From the NCBI RefSeq assembly GCF_009923995.1, contig NZ_RFSK01000009.1, positions 62,001 to 126,000 on the forward strand: a stretch of 64,000 bases of DNA, in the 5' to 3' direction. This DNA comes from Janthinobacterium sp. (GTDB taxonomy: Bacteria; Pseudomonadota; Gammaproteobacteria; Burkholderiales; Burkholderiaceae_D). Each line of letters begins with the position of its first letter. The stretch's first letter is position 1. Below are positions 17,972-26,733 of the stretch, in pieces. The notes under the pieces were generated by a model. The model was not told the DNA's origin, made no database searches, and was given only the letters and a program-made list of their open reading frames with translations. The position numbers and the translations under genes were made by a program.

Positions 17972-19378
17972 CTACGGCGCGCTGGCTTGCCAGCCGCCGC
18001 CCATGGCGCGGTACAGGTCGACGCAGGAGACGAGGATGCGCGTTTTCAGTTGCAGCAGGCCCACGTCGGCGCTGTACAGCGTGCGCTGTGCATCGAGTTC
18101 CTCCAGGTAGGAGGCGTAGCCGTTGCGGTAGCGGTTATGCGCGATGCGCAGCGTTTCGGCGGCGGTGGCGCGGCGCGCATCGTTTTCCACGGCTTGCTGC
18201 TGCAGGCGGTAGATGGCGCCCAGGCTGTTTTCCGTTTCGGCGAAGGCATTGCGCACCACGTTTTCATATGCGTACACGAGCTGGTCGCGCTGCGCGCCCG
18301 CCGCATCCGTCTGCGCCTGCACCCGCCCTCCATCGAACAGGGGGCCGGCCGCCAGTGCCGTCAGCCGCCACAGGGCCGTGGGCGCGTGCAGGAAGTCGGT
18401 CAAGGTCGTGGCCTGGCCGCCGCCTGCCGCCGTCAGCTTGAACGAAGGCAGCAGCTGGTCGCGCGTGGCCGCCAGGCTGGCATTCGCCGCCGCCAGGTTG
18501 TGTTCCGCGCGCGCGATGTCGGGCCGCCGGCGCAGCAGCTCCGATGGCAGTCCCGCCGGCACGGCCGGAGCACTCAGTTGCGCCAGCGGCATGCCGCGCG
18601 CGATGGGACCGGGATTGCCGCCCACAAGCACGGCAAGCGCGTTTTCCTGCTCGAAGATCTGCCGCTGCAATTGCGGCACCTGCTCGGCCGCCGCATGGTA
18701 TTCCGATTGCGCCTGCAGCCATTCCAGGCGCGAGCTGTAGCCCACCTCGAACTGCTTGCGCGCCAGCTCGCGCGACTGTTCGCGCAGCTGCAGGGTCGAT
18801 TGCGTCAGCTCCAGCTGCGCATCGAGGCCGCGCAGATTCAGGTAGGCCGTGGCCACGCTGGCGGCAATCGACAGGGCCGCCGCATCGAGGCTGGCCTGCT
18901 CGGCGCGGTAGCTCTCGCCCGCCGCATCGCTGAGTTTCGCCAGCCGGCCCCACACGTCGATTTCATAGCTGGCCTGCAGCTCGGCCTGGAAGACATTCGT
19001 CACGTAGGGCACGCCGTTGTAGGCCAGGGTGCGCGTGCGCGTGGGCGAGCCGTCGAAAGCCAGGTTCGGCGCGCGGTTGGCATCGGCCTGCGCCAGGCGT
19101 GCGCGGTATTCCTGCACGCGGGCGCGCGCCACGCGCAAGTCACCATTGCGCGCCAGCGCCTCGCCCACCAGGTCGCTCAGCACCGGGTCGCCGAACGCCT
19201 GCCACCACAGCTGCTCGACATGCGCGCCGCTGGAAGCGGCATCCGGCGCAGGCGCGCCGGCGGCCGGCGCGCGCCAGCCGGACGGCAGCTGCAGGGTCGA
19301 CGCAGGCTGCGGCGGAGCCTTGGCAGCGCAGCCTGCCAGCGCCAGCGCAGCGGCAATCAGCAATGGGCGGCGTCTCAT
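17972..19378 (-). CDS. Outer-membrane efflux lipoprotein, NodT family
   Basis: A 468-residue TolC-like channel with a lipoprotein signal, MRRRPLLIAAALALAGC, lipid site Cys17. Characteristic segments are ASYEIDVWGRLAKLSDAAGESYRA and LRRRPDIARAEHNLAAANASL, and the protein ends near YRAMGGGWQ, as is common in this family. The start overlaps the stop of the adaptor gene (ATGA), showing translational coupling. It is the third gene of a minus-strand MFS-adaptor-channel operon and would provide the outer-membrane exit for that pump. A related channel is encoded 6 kb away in the RND operon (10216-11664). Confidence 0.9.
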   Translation of the reverse strand: MRRRPLLIAAALALAGCAAKAPPQPASTLQLPSGWRAPAAGAPAPDAASSGAHVEQLWWQAFGDPVLSDLVGEALARNGDLRVARARVQEYRARLAQADANRAPNLAFDGSPTRTRTLAYNGVPYVTNVFQAELQASYEIDVWGRLAKLSDAAGESYRAEQASLDAAALSIAASVATAYLNLRGLDAQLELTQSTLQLREQSRELARKQFEVGYSSRLEWLQAQSEYHAAAEQVPQLQRQIFEQENALAVLVGGNPGPIARGMPLAQLSAPAVPAGLPSELLRRRPDIARAEHNLAAANASLAATRDQLLPSFKLTAAGGGQATTLTDFLHAPTALWRLTALAAGPLFDGGRVQAQTDAAGAQRDQLVYAYENVVRNAFAETENSLGAIYRLQQQAVENDARRATAAETLRIAHNRYRNGYASYLEELDAQRTLYSADVGLLQLKTRILVSCVDLYRAMGGGWQASAP

Positions 19379-20580
19379 GGCTTGGCCTTCGCGGGCGCCT
19401 TCTTCGGCGGGGGCGGCGGCGGTGCGGGATTTTCCGCCGAATCATTCAGCACGGCGGAAGTATCGACGCTGACCACCACCGACATGCCCGGCACCAGGCG
19501 GCGCGCATTCGCCTGGCCCGGATCGATGCGGATGCGCACGGGGATGCGCTGGGCGATCTTGAGGTAGTTGCCCGTCGCATTATCGGCCGGCAGCACGGAA
19601 AACTCGGAGCCCGTGGCCGGCGAGATGCGCTCGACCTGTCCCGTCAGCACGGCGCCATCGAGGGCGTCGACGTGGAAGGTGGCGCTCTGCCCTTCCTGCA
19701 CGCCATTCATCTGCGTTTCCTTGAAATTGGCGATCACCCACATCTGGCGCGGCACCAGCGCCATCAGCTGCGCGCCCGAATTCACGTAGGCGCCCTGGCG
19801 CACCGTCACCTGGCCCAATTGCCCATCGGACGGCGCCACGATGCGCGTGTTATCGAGGTCGATCTTCGCCGCCTTGACAGCCGCCTGCGCGTTCGCCACC
19901 GCCGCTTCCAGCGCCTGCTTGTTCACCACCACGGAATGCGCGCTTTGCTGGGCGATGTCGAGGTTGGCCCGCGCCTGCGCCAGCGCGGCAGCCATCTGCG
20001 CCTGCGCGGCGCGCGACTGGTCGTGCTCGCGCTGCGACAGCGAACCGTCGGCCACCAGCTGCTCCACGCGGTTCAAGTCGGCGCTGGCCTTGCGCGCCTG
20101 CGCTTCCGCATTCGCCATCACCGCCTGGCTGACGGCGATGCCGGCTTCCGCGCTGGCCTTCTGCTGCGCCCAGTTCGACAGCGCCGCCTGCTGCGCCGCC
20201 AGCTGGGCCTGCGCCTGCTCGTAGCGCTGCTGGTAGATGCGGTCGTCGATGCGCACCAGCAGCTGGCCTTCCTTGACGTCCATGAAATCCTGCACCGTCA
20301 CCTCCACCACGTAGCCGGACAGCTGCGTGCCGATGATGGTCACCTGGCCCCGCACGGTGGCGTTTTCCGTCGTCACGATGGGACTGGTGAACGGCGGCAG
20401 GCGCCACGCATACAGCACGATCAGCACGCCCACCAAAGCCACCGCGGCAAAGGCCAGCGCGGACAGCCACTGGTGGCGGCGGTCCGGCTGCGGCGGCGTG
20501 GATGCCGGCGCAGGTGCCGGCGCGGACGGTGCTGCGGGGGCTGGCGTGGCGGCGGGAGGCGTGGTGTTATTGTCTGTCAT
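19375..20580 (-). CDS. HlyD/EmrA-type membrane-fusion adaptor
   Basis: A 401-residue inner-membrane adaptor. A Pro/Ala-rich cytosolic leader (about residues 1-35) precedes one transmembrane helix (LSALAFAAVALVGVLIVLYAW). The lipoyl motif TIIGTQLSGYVVEVTVQDFMDVKEGQLLVRID is followed by a long Ala/Gln coiled-coil hairpin, a second lipoyl half (VAPSDGQLGQVTVRQGAYVNSG), and a Pro-rich tail with PPPPPP. It bridges an MFS pump to an outer-membrane channel, both encoded beside it. The start at 20580 overlaps the MFS gene by 14 nt. A further in-frame extension to 20664 lies inside the MFS gene and was not used. Confidence 0.9.
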   Translation of the reverse strand: MTDNNTTPPAATPAPAAPSAPAPAPASTPPQPDRRHQWLSALAFAAVALVGVLIVLYAWRLPPFTSPIVTTENATVRGQVTIIGTQLSGYVVEVTVQDFMDVKEGQLLVRIDDRIYQQRYEQAQAQLAAQQAALSNWAQQKASAEAGIAVSQAVMANAEAQARKASADLNRVEQLVADGSLSQREHDQSRAAQAQMAAALAQARANLDIAQQSAHSVVVNKQALEAAVANAQAAVKAAKIDLDNTRIVAPSDGQLGQVTVRQGAYVNSGAQLMALVPRQMWVIANFKETQMNGVQEGQSATFHVDALDGAVLTGQVERISPATGSEFSVLPADNATGNYLKIAQRIPVRIRIDPGQANARRLVPGMSVVVSVDTSAVLNDSAENPAPPPPPPKKAPAKAKP

Positions 20581-22261
20581 TGCTCGGTTCCGAATTGGTA
20601 ATGGGGACGATGGACATGGCCGTCTGCGCGTCGCGCACGGGGCCGACCAGGCGCCGCGCGCCAATGGTGATGCGGGTCCAGAACTGGCTGACCAGCATCC
20701 ACAGCAAGGTGGCGAGGGCGACGCCGGCGATCATCAAAAAAACATCGTTGTAGGCGAGGACGTTGGCTTCCCGCGTGGCGATGGCGCCCAGGCGCGCCAC
20801 GCCTTCGGCGCTGCGCAAGGTGGGGTCCATCAGCACGCCGCCATAGCCGGCCGCGCCCGACTGCACGCGCGCCGCCACCTGCGGGTCGAGCATGGTGAGG
20901 TGCTCGACCAGGTAGCTGGAATGGTATTTTTCGCGCGCCGTCTGGATGGTGCCGACGATGGCCGAACCGAGCAGGCCGCCCAGATTCTGCGTCATGGTAA
21001 ACATCACGGAAAAACTCACCAGGTTGCGCGGTTCGGCGATCACGGCACCCATGCCGGCCACCATGGTGGGGCCGAGAAAATACGTGCCGCCGAAGGCCAG
21101 CAGGAACTGGCTCACGTACATGTTGACGGGGCGCGTCTGGCTGGTGGCGTGCGCATCGATCAGGGCGCCGGCCGCGATCAGCAGCAGCGCGAACATCAGC
21201 GAGCGGTTCAGGGTCGCCGGGTTGATCGTCAGGGCGCTGACCACCAGGCCCGCCACGCTGCCCAGCAATACCACGATGAACAGGTTCTGCATCTGGTCCG
21301 TGTTCAGGCCCAGCGCCTGCAGGAAGCCCACGGCCCCCGTCGACTCGGACAGCACGATGCGAAACAGCAGCACGGACAGGAACAGCTTGGCGATCTTGCC
21401 CGTGGTGAGCCAGCGCGTGTTGAGCAGCGGACGCGCGCGGTTATGTTCGATGGCCAGCGCGGCGGCGATCAGCACGATGGATGCGGCCAGGCAGACGCCG
21501 ACCCATTCGGAATCCATCCACCACGCCGTGCGTCCCTGCGCCAGCACGGCGCACAGCAGGGCCATGCCGGGCGCGAACAGGATGAAGGTGAGGAAGTCGA
21601 GCGGCTCGAAGGTCTGCATGCGGTCGCCGGGCGGCAGTTTCAGGGCCAGCACGCAGCCCAGCGCCAGCAGGGCCAGTCCCAGCTCGAACAGGTACAGGCC
21701 GTGCCACTCGCCGATCTGCAGCAATTCGGACGTGAAGATGCGCGCCAGGGGCAAGGCCAGCTGGGCAAAGCCCAGGCCCAGCACCACGCCCTTCAGGCGG
21801 TGCCTGGCAGGGAAGGCTTGCAAGGTGTAGTACAGTCCCAGCACGCCCAGCGCGCCCCCCACCATGCCATGCGCGGCCCGCACGGCAATCGCCGACGACA
21901 GGCTGTTGGCATACAGGTGGGCAAAGGTGACGAGCGCATACAACACCAGGAATGCTTCCGTGAACAGGCGCAGGCCGAACTGCTGGCGGAATTTCACCAG
22001 CAGCAGATTCATGGAGACGATGGTCATCACGTAGGCGGCCGGCAGCCACTGCATCTGGTAGGCATACGCGCCCAGCGAACCTTGCAGGTTCAGCAAGTTG
22101 GCCGTCACCAGGCCATTGCCCAATCCCCCCGTCAGCGCGACGATCAGGCCGACGATGAAATACGCGACGCGCCTGGGCGTCGGGTGTTCAGGCATCGATG
22201 GCGACCCGGGCAAGGTCGGGCGTTCGCCCGGCCCCCAGGTCCGTGGTGTGTACTTGTCCAT
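20567..22261 (-). CDS. DHA2-type MFS efflux permease
   Basis: A 564-residue inner-membrane transporter with about 14 hydrophobic segments, the size and layout of the DHA2 (EmrB-like) branch of the major facilitator superfamily. Visible segments include MQWLPAAYVMTIVSMNLLLVKF, near the A-motif region, and AAHGMVGGALGVLGLYYTL. It is the first gene of a three-gene operon with an EmrA-like adaptor and an outer-membrane channel. The substrate is unknown. The start is uncertain: ATG at 22261 (used), ATG at 22195 or an upstream codon to 22321; none has a strong ribosome-binding site. An XRE-type membrane regulator lies 148 bp upstream on the same strand and may control the operon. Confidence 0.87.
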   Translation of the reverse strand: MDKYTPRTWGPGERPTLPGSPSMPEHPTPRRVAYFIVGLIVALTGGLGNGLVTANLLNLQGSLGAYAYQMQWLPAAYVMTIVSMNLLLVKFRQQFGLRLFTEAFLVLYALVTFAHLYANSLSSAIAVRAAHGMVGGALGVLGLYYTLQAFPARHRLKGVVLGLGFAQLALPLARIFTSELLQIGEWHGLYLFELGLALLALGCVLALKLPPGDRMQTFEPLDFLTFILFAPGMALLCAVLAQGRTAWWMDSEWVGVCLAASIVLIAAALAIEHNRARPLLNTRWLTTGKIAKLFLSVLLFRIVLSESTGAVGFLQALGLNTDQMQNLFIVVLLGSVAGLVVSALTINPATLNRSLMFALLLIAAGALIDAHATSQTRPVNMYVSQFLLAFGGTYFLGPTMVAGMGAVIAEPRNLVSFSVMFTMTQNLGGLLGSAIVGTIQTAREKYHSSYLVEHLTMLDPQVAARVQSGAAGYGGVLMDPTLRSAEGVARLGAIATREANVLAYNDVFLMIAGVALATLLWMLVSQFWTRITIGARRLVGPVRDAQTAMSIVPITNSEPSNDRQ

Positions 22262-22409
22262 GCGGCAATCGCGATCTGGTTTGCTGAAACCGTTCTCTGC
22301 TGTTTTGCTGCTGTTAAGCAAACAGTTGCAAATGAACAGTTCTCATGCGCAGCATATCACCGCAGGAGGTTTTCATTGTTTACATTGTTGCGAGGCGTCG
22401 TCCAGCCGC

Positions 22410-23042
22410 TCACGTTCCCGCTTTCGCGGCACCGCTGCGCTCGCGCCTGCGCGAAAAATACCAGTCGGCCAGGTAGCGGATGACACAGGCGAACAGCGTC
22501 ATTTGCAAGCTGAGCACGGCGAAGGCGCGCGGCGTTGCGCTGAAGCTGGCAAACAGCAGGGCCAGGGCGCCGAAGACAAAGCCGAATTGCACCGTGCGGC
22601 GGGCAGGCGTCGCCAGCGCAGCCTGCCCGGAAAAGTACCAGCCCAGGCCCGCATACAGGGCGGCGGCGATGGCCAGCATGCATGCCAGCGGCATGACCAC
22701 GGGCGGGAGCAAGCCCGAGGCGGACAACAGCGCGGCGCCCGCCGCCGGCAGGGCCAGCCAGGCAGCGGCACGATGGCGCACGGAAGCGGCGCCAGAGCAT
22801 GCCGCCACCGGCACCGGGCTGTCCTGCGGCGCCCGTTCACGCAGCGACAGCGCACGCACGTCGATGCCGAACACGGCGGCGAGCGCCATGCGCGTCTCAT
22901 TGGAAGCGCTGCCGTCGGCCTCGACCCGCTGTATCGTGCGCAGGCTCACGTCGGCGCTGGCCGCCAATTGCTCCTGCGACCAGGCGCGCTCCGTGCGCAG
23001 CCGCCGGACGGTGCTTGCATCAATTTTCATGTCGTCATCCAT
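22410..23042 (-). CDS. XRE-type regulator with four C-terminal membrane helices
   Basis: A 210-residue protein. The N terminus is a Cro/CI helix-turn-helix (about residues 9-62: VRRLRTERAWSQEQLAASADVSLRTIQRVE). The rest (about 88-200) contains four hydrophobic helices, for example VVMPLACMLAIAAALYAGLGWYF and VQFGFVFGALALLFASF, ending in a basic RRRERS tail. This makes it a membrane-tethered DNA-binding protein, an arrangement known for some one-component sensors. The start at 23042 has GGAG about 8 nt upstream. It precedes the MFS efflux operon on the same strand, so it is a candidate regulator of that operon. Confidence 0.83.
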   Translation of the reverse strand: MDDDMKIDASTVRRLRTERAWSQEQLAASADVSLRTIQRVEADGSASNETRMALAAVFGIDVRALSLRERAPQDSPVPVAACSGAASVRHRAAAWLALPAAGAALLSASGLLPPVVMPLACMLAIAAALYAGLGWYFSGQAALATPARRTVQFGFVFGALALLFASFSATPRAFAVLSLQMTLFACVIRYLADWYFSRRRERSGAAKAGT

Positions 23043-23172
23043 GGTAAGGCTCCAAGAGAAAAGAAAGGAAGCCAAGGATGCCGAGTCTACAACAGAAATA
23101 CGACGACATGATGCCGCCAGCGGGGCGACAGCCAGCCGCCACCCCGCCAGGACAGCACGCCGGCGCCCTGCA

Positions 23173-25584
23173 TCACACCCTGGGCGGGTCCGTCTCGCGC
23201 GCAAACGCCCGGTGCGCCGCCAGCGCCTTCTTGAAGGCAGCCACGGCTTTCACGACGTCGCCGGACGGGACGACAAAGATGGCAGGGTCAGGTTTGCCGT
23301 CCGGCAAAGTCGTCGGCACGCCAGCCTGGTCCAGCAAGCCCTTGCCCGCGCCGACGGCCAGCATCGGCTTGCAGTGGCGGTATTGCAGGCGCAGAAAATC
23401 GAGCGCGTTGGCGTCGCTGCCCAGCTGCTGCACGGCACCCTGCCCGTCGGGAATCACGACGGCATCGAACAGCACGGACGGCCCGGTTTCCAGCGATATC
23501 TCCACGGCCAGCGGTGCGCCGCCGCTCGTGTCGACCTTGCCCAGGTGGCTGCCCACCAGGCGCGGCACGGCGCCGTCGGCCAGGAGGGACGCATAGATAT
23601 TGCGCACCTGCGCGCCATCGCTGCCCGGCCCCACGAGGATGGCCACGCGCAGAGTGTGGATGCCCGTCTTGCCTGGTCGGAAAAAGAGCGACAGTTCCGG
23701 CGACGGCGGATAGCTGGGCATGGGCAGCATGGAAGCGAGCGGCATGGCCGGCGGCAAGGCCAGGCCCAGGCCATCGGCCAGGCGCTGCGCCAAGGTTTCA
23801 TCGACGTTGCGCAGCATGGCGACGACGCGCTGGCGGATGGCCACCGTCTGCACCTTGCTCAGCTCAAAGCGGAAGGCATGCACGATATGATCCTGCTCGA
23901 CGGGCGTCTGGCTGATCCAGAACAGCCGCCCCTGTGCATAGTGCTCGGCGAACTTCTCGGGCTTGCCGCGCACCTTGTCGCCCTCGACAGGGGCGGGAAA
24001 GCTGTTGAAACCCTTCGCCCCGGCCTGGAAGGGACAGCCGCCCGCCAGCGAGTTGGGTTCATACGCCACCCTTCCGCGGTTGATGGCCTGGCGGTGGATG
24101 CCGTCGCGCTGGTTGTTGTGCAGCGGTGCCAGCGGCGCGTTGATGGGGATTTCATGGAAGTTGGCGCCGCCCAAACGCGTGATCTGCGTATCCACATACG
24201 AGTGGATGCGGCCTTGCAGCAGGGGATCGTTGGAAAAATCGATGCCGGGCACGATGTGCGCCGTACAGAAGGCCACCTGCTCCGTCTCGGCAAAAAAATT
24301 GTCCGGGTTGCGGTTCAAGACCATTTTCCCCACCGGGATCAGGGGCACGAGTTCCTCGGGAATCAGCTTGGTGGGGTCGAGCACGTCGAAGGGGAAGGCC
24401 TCCGCCTGTTCTTCCGTGAAGACCTGGAAGGCCAGCTCGTATTCGGGATACTCGCCGCACTCGATGGCTTCCCACAGGTCGCGCCGGTGGAAGTCGGAAT
24501 CGGCGCCGCTGAGCTTGACGGCTTCATCCCACACGAGGGAATGCGTGCCGGCCATGGGCGACCAGTGGAACTTGCAGAAGACGGACTGTCCCTTGGCATT
24601 CACGAGACGGAAGGTATGCACGCCAAAGCCCTGCATCATGCGGAAACTGCGCGGGATGGCGCGGTCGGACATGACCCACATCAACATGTGCGTGATTTCC
24701 GGCGACAGCGAGGCGAAGTCCCAGAAGGTGTCGTGCGCGCTGGCCGCCTGCGGGATGCCGTTGTTCGGCTCGGGCTTGACGGCGTGGATGAGATCCGGGA
24801 ACTTCATCGCATCCTGGATGAAGAAGACGGGAATATTATTGCCGACCAGGTCCCAGTTGCCTTCGTCCGTATAAAACTTCACGGCAAAGCCGCGCACGTC
24901 GCGCGCCGTGTCGGTCGAACCGCGCTCGCCGGCCACCGTGGAAAAGCGCACGAAGACGGGCGTGCGCTTGCCCGCCTTGGCGAACGGCGCGGCGCGCGTC
25001 AGCTTGCTTTGCTCCTTGTAGCATTCGAAGTAGCCGTGTGCGGCGGAACCGCGCGCATGCACGACGCGCTCGGGGATGCGCTCGTGGTCGAAATGCGTGA
25101 GTTTTTCACGCAAGATAAAGTCTTCCATCAGGGTGGGACCGCGCAAACCCGCCTTCAGCGAATTCTGGTTGTCGCCCACGGGCACGCCCTGGTTCGTCGT
25201 CAGCACGCAGCCGCTGTCGTCGGCGCGGGCGCCATCGAGCGAAGCGTTGCGCGCATTCTCGCCCAGCGCGGGCTGGCCATCGCCCACCTTCGGCGAAGGC
25301 GTCGCCTCGCCCGTCGTGCTGGCCGTGGCCAGTGCTTCATCCGACGCCACATGCACGCCCTCGGCCGGCGCGCGCGCCGCTTCGCCGTACTGGCCGGCGA
25401 CGTTCGGATTATCGGGCATGGCGGCCGACAGCGCCTGGCCGGCGGCCGCTTTCTTCAGCAGCGCCTGCGCCGCGGCATGGTTGCTGCCCAGGCTTTGCGG
25501 CGGATCGGTCTCGGATGGGCCGGACATGCTGCTCAATACGGAACCCGCACCGTCCGTGGACGGCGTTTTCTTGTTGGTAGCCAT
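23173..25584 (-). CDS. katE: Large-subunit heme catalase HPII (KatE type)
   Basis: An 803-residue cytosolic catalase that decomposes hydrogen peroxide. Heme-site residues are visible: distal His176 in [13 protein letters not shown], the distal Asn in [12 protein letters not shown] (residues 249-250), and the proximal Tyr463 in [13 protein letters not shown]. Downstream is the extra C-terminal flavodoxin-like domain of large catalases (about 660-795). It is longer than E. coli HPII (753); the surplus is a low-complexity N-terminal extension of about 130 residues rich in Ala, Ser and Gly. The start has CAGGAGAT. It is preceded on the same strand by a 24-residue membrane peptide gene and a YqjD-like gene, forming a stress-related block. 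Confidence 0.95.
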   Translation of the reverse strand: MATNKKTPSTDGAGSVLSSMSGPSETDPPQSLGSNHAAAQALLKKAAAGQALSAAMPDNPNVAGQYGEAARAPAEGVHVASDEALATASTTGEATPSPKVGDGQPALGENARNASLDGARADDSGCVLTTNQGVPVGDNQNSLKAGLRGPTLMEDFILREKLTHFDHERIPERVVHARGSAAHGYFECYKEQSKLTRAAPFAKAGKRTPVFVRFSTVAGERGSTDTARDVRGFAVKFYTDEGNWDLVGNNIPVFFIQDAMKFPDLIHAVKPEPNNGIPQAASAHDTFWDFASLSPEITHMLMWVMSDRAIPRSFRMMQGFGVHTFRLVNAKGQSVFCKFHWSPMAGTHSLVWDEAVKLSGADSDFHRRDLWEAIECGEYPEYELAFQVFTEEQAEAFPFDVLDPTKLIPEELVPLIPVGKMVLNRNPDNFFAETEQVAFCTAHIVPGIDFSNDPLLQGRIHSYVDTQITRLGGANFHEIPINAPLAPLHNNQRDGIHRQAINRGRVAYEPNSLAGGCPFQAGAKGFNSFPAPVEGDKVRGKPEKFAEHYAQGRLFWISQTPVEQDHIVHAFRFELSKVQTVAIRQRVVAMLRNVDETLAQRLADGLGLALPPAMPLASMLPMPSYPPSPELSLFFRPGKTGIHTLRVAILVGPGSDGAQVRNIYASLLADGAVPRLVGSHLGKVDTSGGAPLAVEISLETGPSVLFDAVVIPDGQGAVQQLGSDANALDFLRLQYRHCKPMLAVGAGKGLLDQAGVPTTLPDGKPDPAIFVVPSGDVVKAVAAFKKALAAHRAFARETDPPRV

Positions 25585-25636
25585 TACATCTCCTGTGAGT
25601 AGTCTGCCCCGGGAAGTAACGCTACAACTCCCTCAT

Positions 25637-25711
25637 TCAGCGCACGAACAGGGCAATCAAAATAATGATGGGAATAGGTACACCGATCAACCACAACAAA
25701 ATGGAGCGCAT
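25637..25711 (-). CDS. 24-residue membrane peptide
   Basis: A very small gene with an ideal ribosome-binding site: AGGAGGG at 25718-25724, six bases before the ATG at 25711. The product starts MRSILLWLIGVPIPIIILI and ends ALFVR, one hydrophobic helix with a central PIP motif and basic ends, so it should be an inner-membrane peptide. It stands 52 bp upstream of katE on the same strand and could share its transcript. I recall similar unnamed peptides beginning LLWLIGxPIPIIILIALF in other proteobacteria, but cannot verify this here. The function is unknown; a stress-linked role is inferred only from position. Confidence 0.7.
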   Translation of the reverse strand: MRSILLWLIGVPIPIIILIALFVR

Positions 25712-25751
25712 TTTCCACCCTCCTACTGCGTGCTACACCTACCTCGTACGC

Positions 25752-25800
25752 GTGGGCGCTGCTCCGGCCCGCCGTGATGGCAGACCGGACCAGCGCCCAC
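25752..25800. repeat. 16-bp inverted repeat between yqjD-like gene and the 24-residue peptide gene
   Basis: The arms at 25752-25767 and 25785-25800 are complementary at 15 of 16 positions (arm start GTGGGCGCTG) around a 17-nt loop. The stem is strong, but no T run follows on either strand. It may be a terminator or processing/attenuation hairpin between the yqjD-like gene and the peptide-katE pair, because only about 27 bp remain between it and the peptide's ribosome-binding site. Confidence 0.6.
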
Positions 25801-25831
25801 GACAAAGACCTTGCGGAGCCGCGTAAGAGAC

Positions 25832-26185
25832 TTACTTGCGCGAACCCAGCAGCTTCGACAAGCCATAACCGGCCGCTGCCGCAATCAGCAGCGATACGGC
25901 CGGGCGCTCGCGCACATAATCGCGGCCCGTTTCACCGGCACGCTGGCAGGCGGCACCCAGCTGCTTGCCGCGCGCCACCAGGCGTTCGGATGCCTTGGAC
26001 ACGGTGTCGCTGACCTGGTCGATGCGTTCACCCACCTGGTCCACGCCGTCGTGGGCGCGTGTGGCGACCTTGTCGACGAGCGGCTGGGCCTGGTCAGCCA
26101 CCTTGTCGATGGTGCGGTGCAAATCCTGACGGGTATCCTGGGCCGTGCCGTTCAAGTCGGAGCTGGCTTTTTCAATCGCGTTCAT
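25832..26185 (-). CDS. YqjD/ElaB-like (DUF883) membrane-anchored protein
   Basis: A 117-residue protein with the DUF883 layout: a long amphipathic helical region (about residues 1-85, rich in Asp, Lys, Val and Ala with repeated VADQ/VDQV patterns), then RERPAVSLLIAAAAGYGLSKLL as a single C-terminal membrane anchor, and a basic end GSRK. E. coli YqjD and ElaB are inner-membrane proteins that bind ribosomes in stationary phase, with stress (sigma-S) control. Here it neighbours katE, also a stationary-phase gene in many bacteria. The start has AAAGGAAACC. A 12-bp palindrome GAATCATGATTC lies 52-63 bp upstream. Confidence 0.85.
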   Translation of the reverse strand: MNAIEKASSDLNGTAQDTRQDLHRTIDKVADQAQPLVDKVATRAHDGVDQVGERIDQVSDTVSKASERLVARGKQLGAACQRAGETGRDYVRERPAVSLLIAAAAGYGLSKLLGSRK

Positions 26186-26494
26186 GATGGTTTCCTTTAA
26201 TGGTGAATAAATCCAACCATGCTCGATGCCGTGACCGAATCATGATTCTCCTCGCTTCCGGGACAGAAGAAGCGGCTAAACGCTGCCGGGCTGAGCCATA
26301 TCAAACATGGGATCAGCAGCAAGCTGTTGGCACCACCTTAACCGCGCCCGCCGTGCGCCACCGTGCGCTGCCACACCTTGAAGGCCAGACTTAAATTCCT
26401 GTTGGAAATAACGATTCCCGCCAGCGGGGCTGGGTCGGGCGGGCAGCAGCGGAAGCGCCGCCAGCGCAAGCGGGCCATGACAAAGCGACAGACG
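26186..26494. other. Gene-free interval upstream of the yqjD-like gene
   Basis: About 300 bp with no convincing gene on either strand. It should contain the promoter of the minus-strand yqjD-like gene. Apart from the palindrome at 26237-26248, no clear promoter pair or repeat is evident. Confidence 0.5.
26237..26248. promoter_or_regulatory. Perfect 12-bp palindrome GAATCATGATTC
   Basis: The palindrome lies 52-63 bp upstream of the yqjD-like start, within the expected promoter zone. A dimeric regulator site is plausible, but chance occurrence of a 12-bp palindrome cannot be excluded. Confidence 0.35.
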
Positions 26495-26527
26495 AAAAAA
26501 AACCACCGTTTGAGCGGTGGTTTTTTT
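26495..26527 (-). terminator. Rho-independent terminator of tRNA-Thr
   Basis: AACCACCG (26501-26508), the loop TTTGAG, and CGGTGGTT (26515-26522) form a perfect stem flanked by A and T runs. Read on the minus strand it follows the tRNA 3' end by about 15 bp and ends in a long T run; it could also work on the plus strand. Confidence 0.85.
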
Positions 26528-26541
26528 CTACTGCGAATACT

Positions 26542-26617
26542 TGGTGCCGTTGGCCGGAATCGAACTGGCGACCTTCACATTACGAATGTGCTGCTCTACC
26601 AACTGAGCTACAACGGC
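26542..26617 (-). tRNA. tRNA-Thr (anticodon CGU)
   Basis: The reverse strand folds as a 76-nt cloverleaf. The 7-bp acceptor stem GCCGTTG pairs with CAACGGC, the D arm is GCTCAGTTGGTAGAGC, the anticodon loop is TTCGTAA giving CGU, and the T arm contains GTTCGAATC. The CCA end is encoded. The sequence closely resembles the E. coli tRNA-Thr(CGU) pattern. It stands alone and has its own downstream terminator. Confidence 0.96.
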
Positions 26618-26733
26618 GAAGACCCACATTCTACAAACAATGCACAAAATTTGCTAGTGTCAATGCGATCTTTTTTTCATTTTTTTTAGCGGCCCGGCTG
26701 CAGACCGCCAAAAATCGTGGAAAAGTGCGGGGT

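Noticed and set aside
20327-22483. A 718-codon plus-strand open frame
   Set aside because: It is antisense to the HlyD and MFS genes, with low-complexity His/Gln/Gly content.
22480-25602. A 1040-codon plus-strand open frame
   Set aside because: It is antisense to katE and the XRE gene. The catalase on the other strand has all active-site residues.
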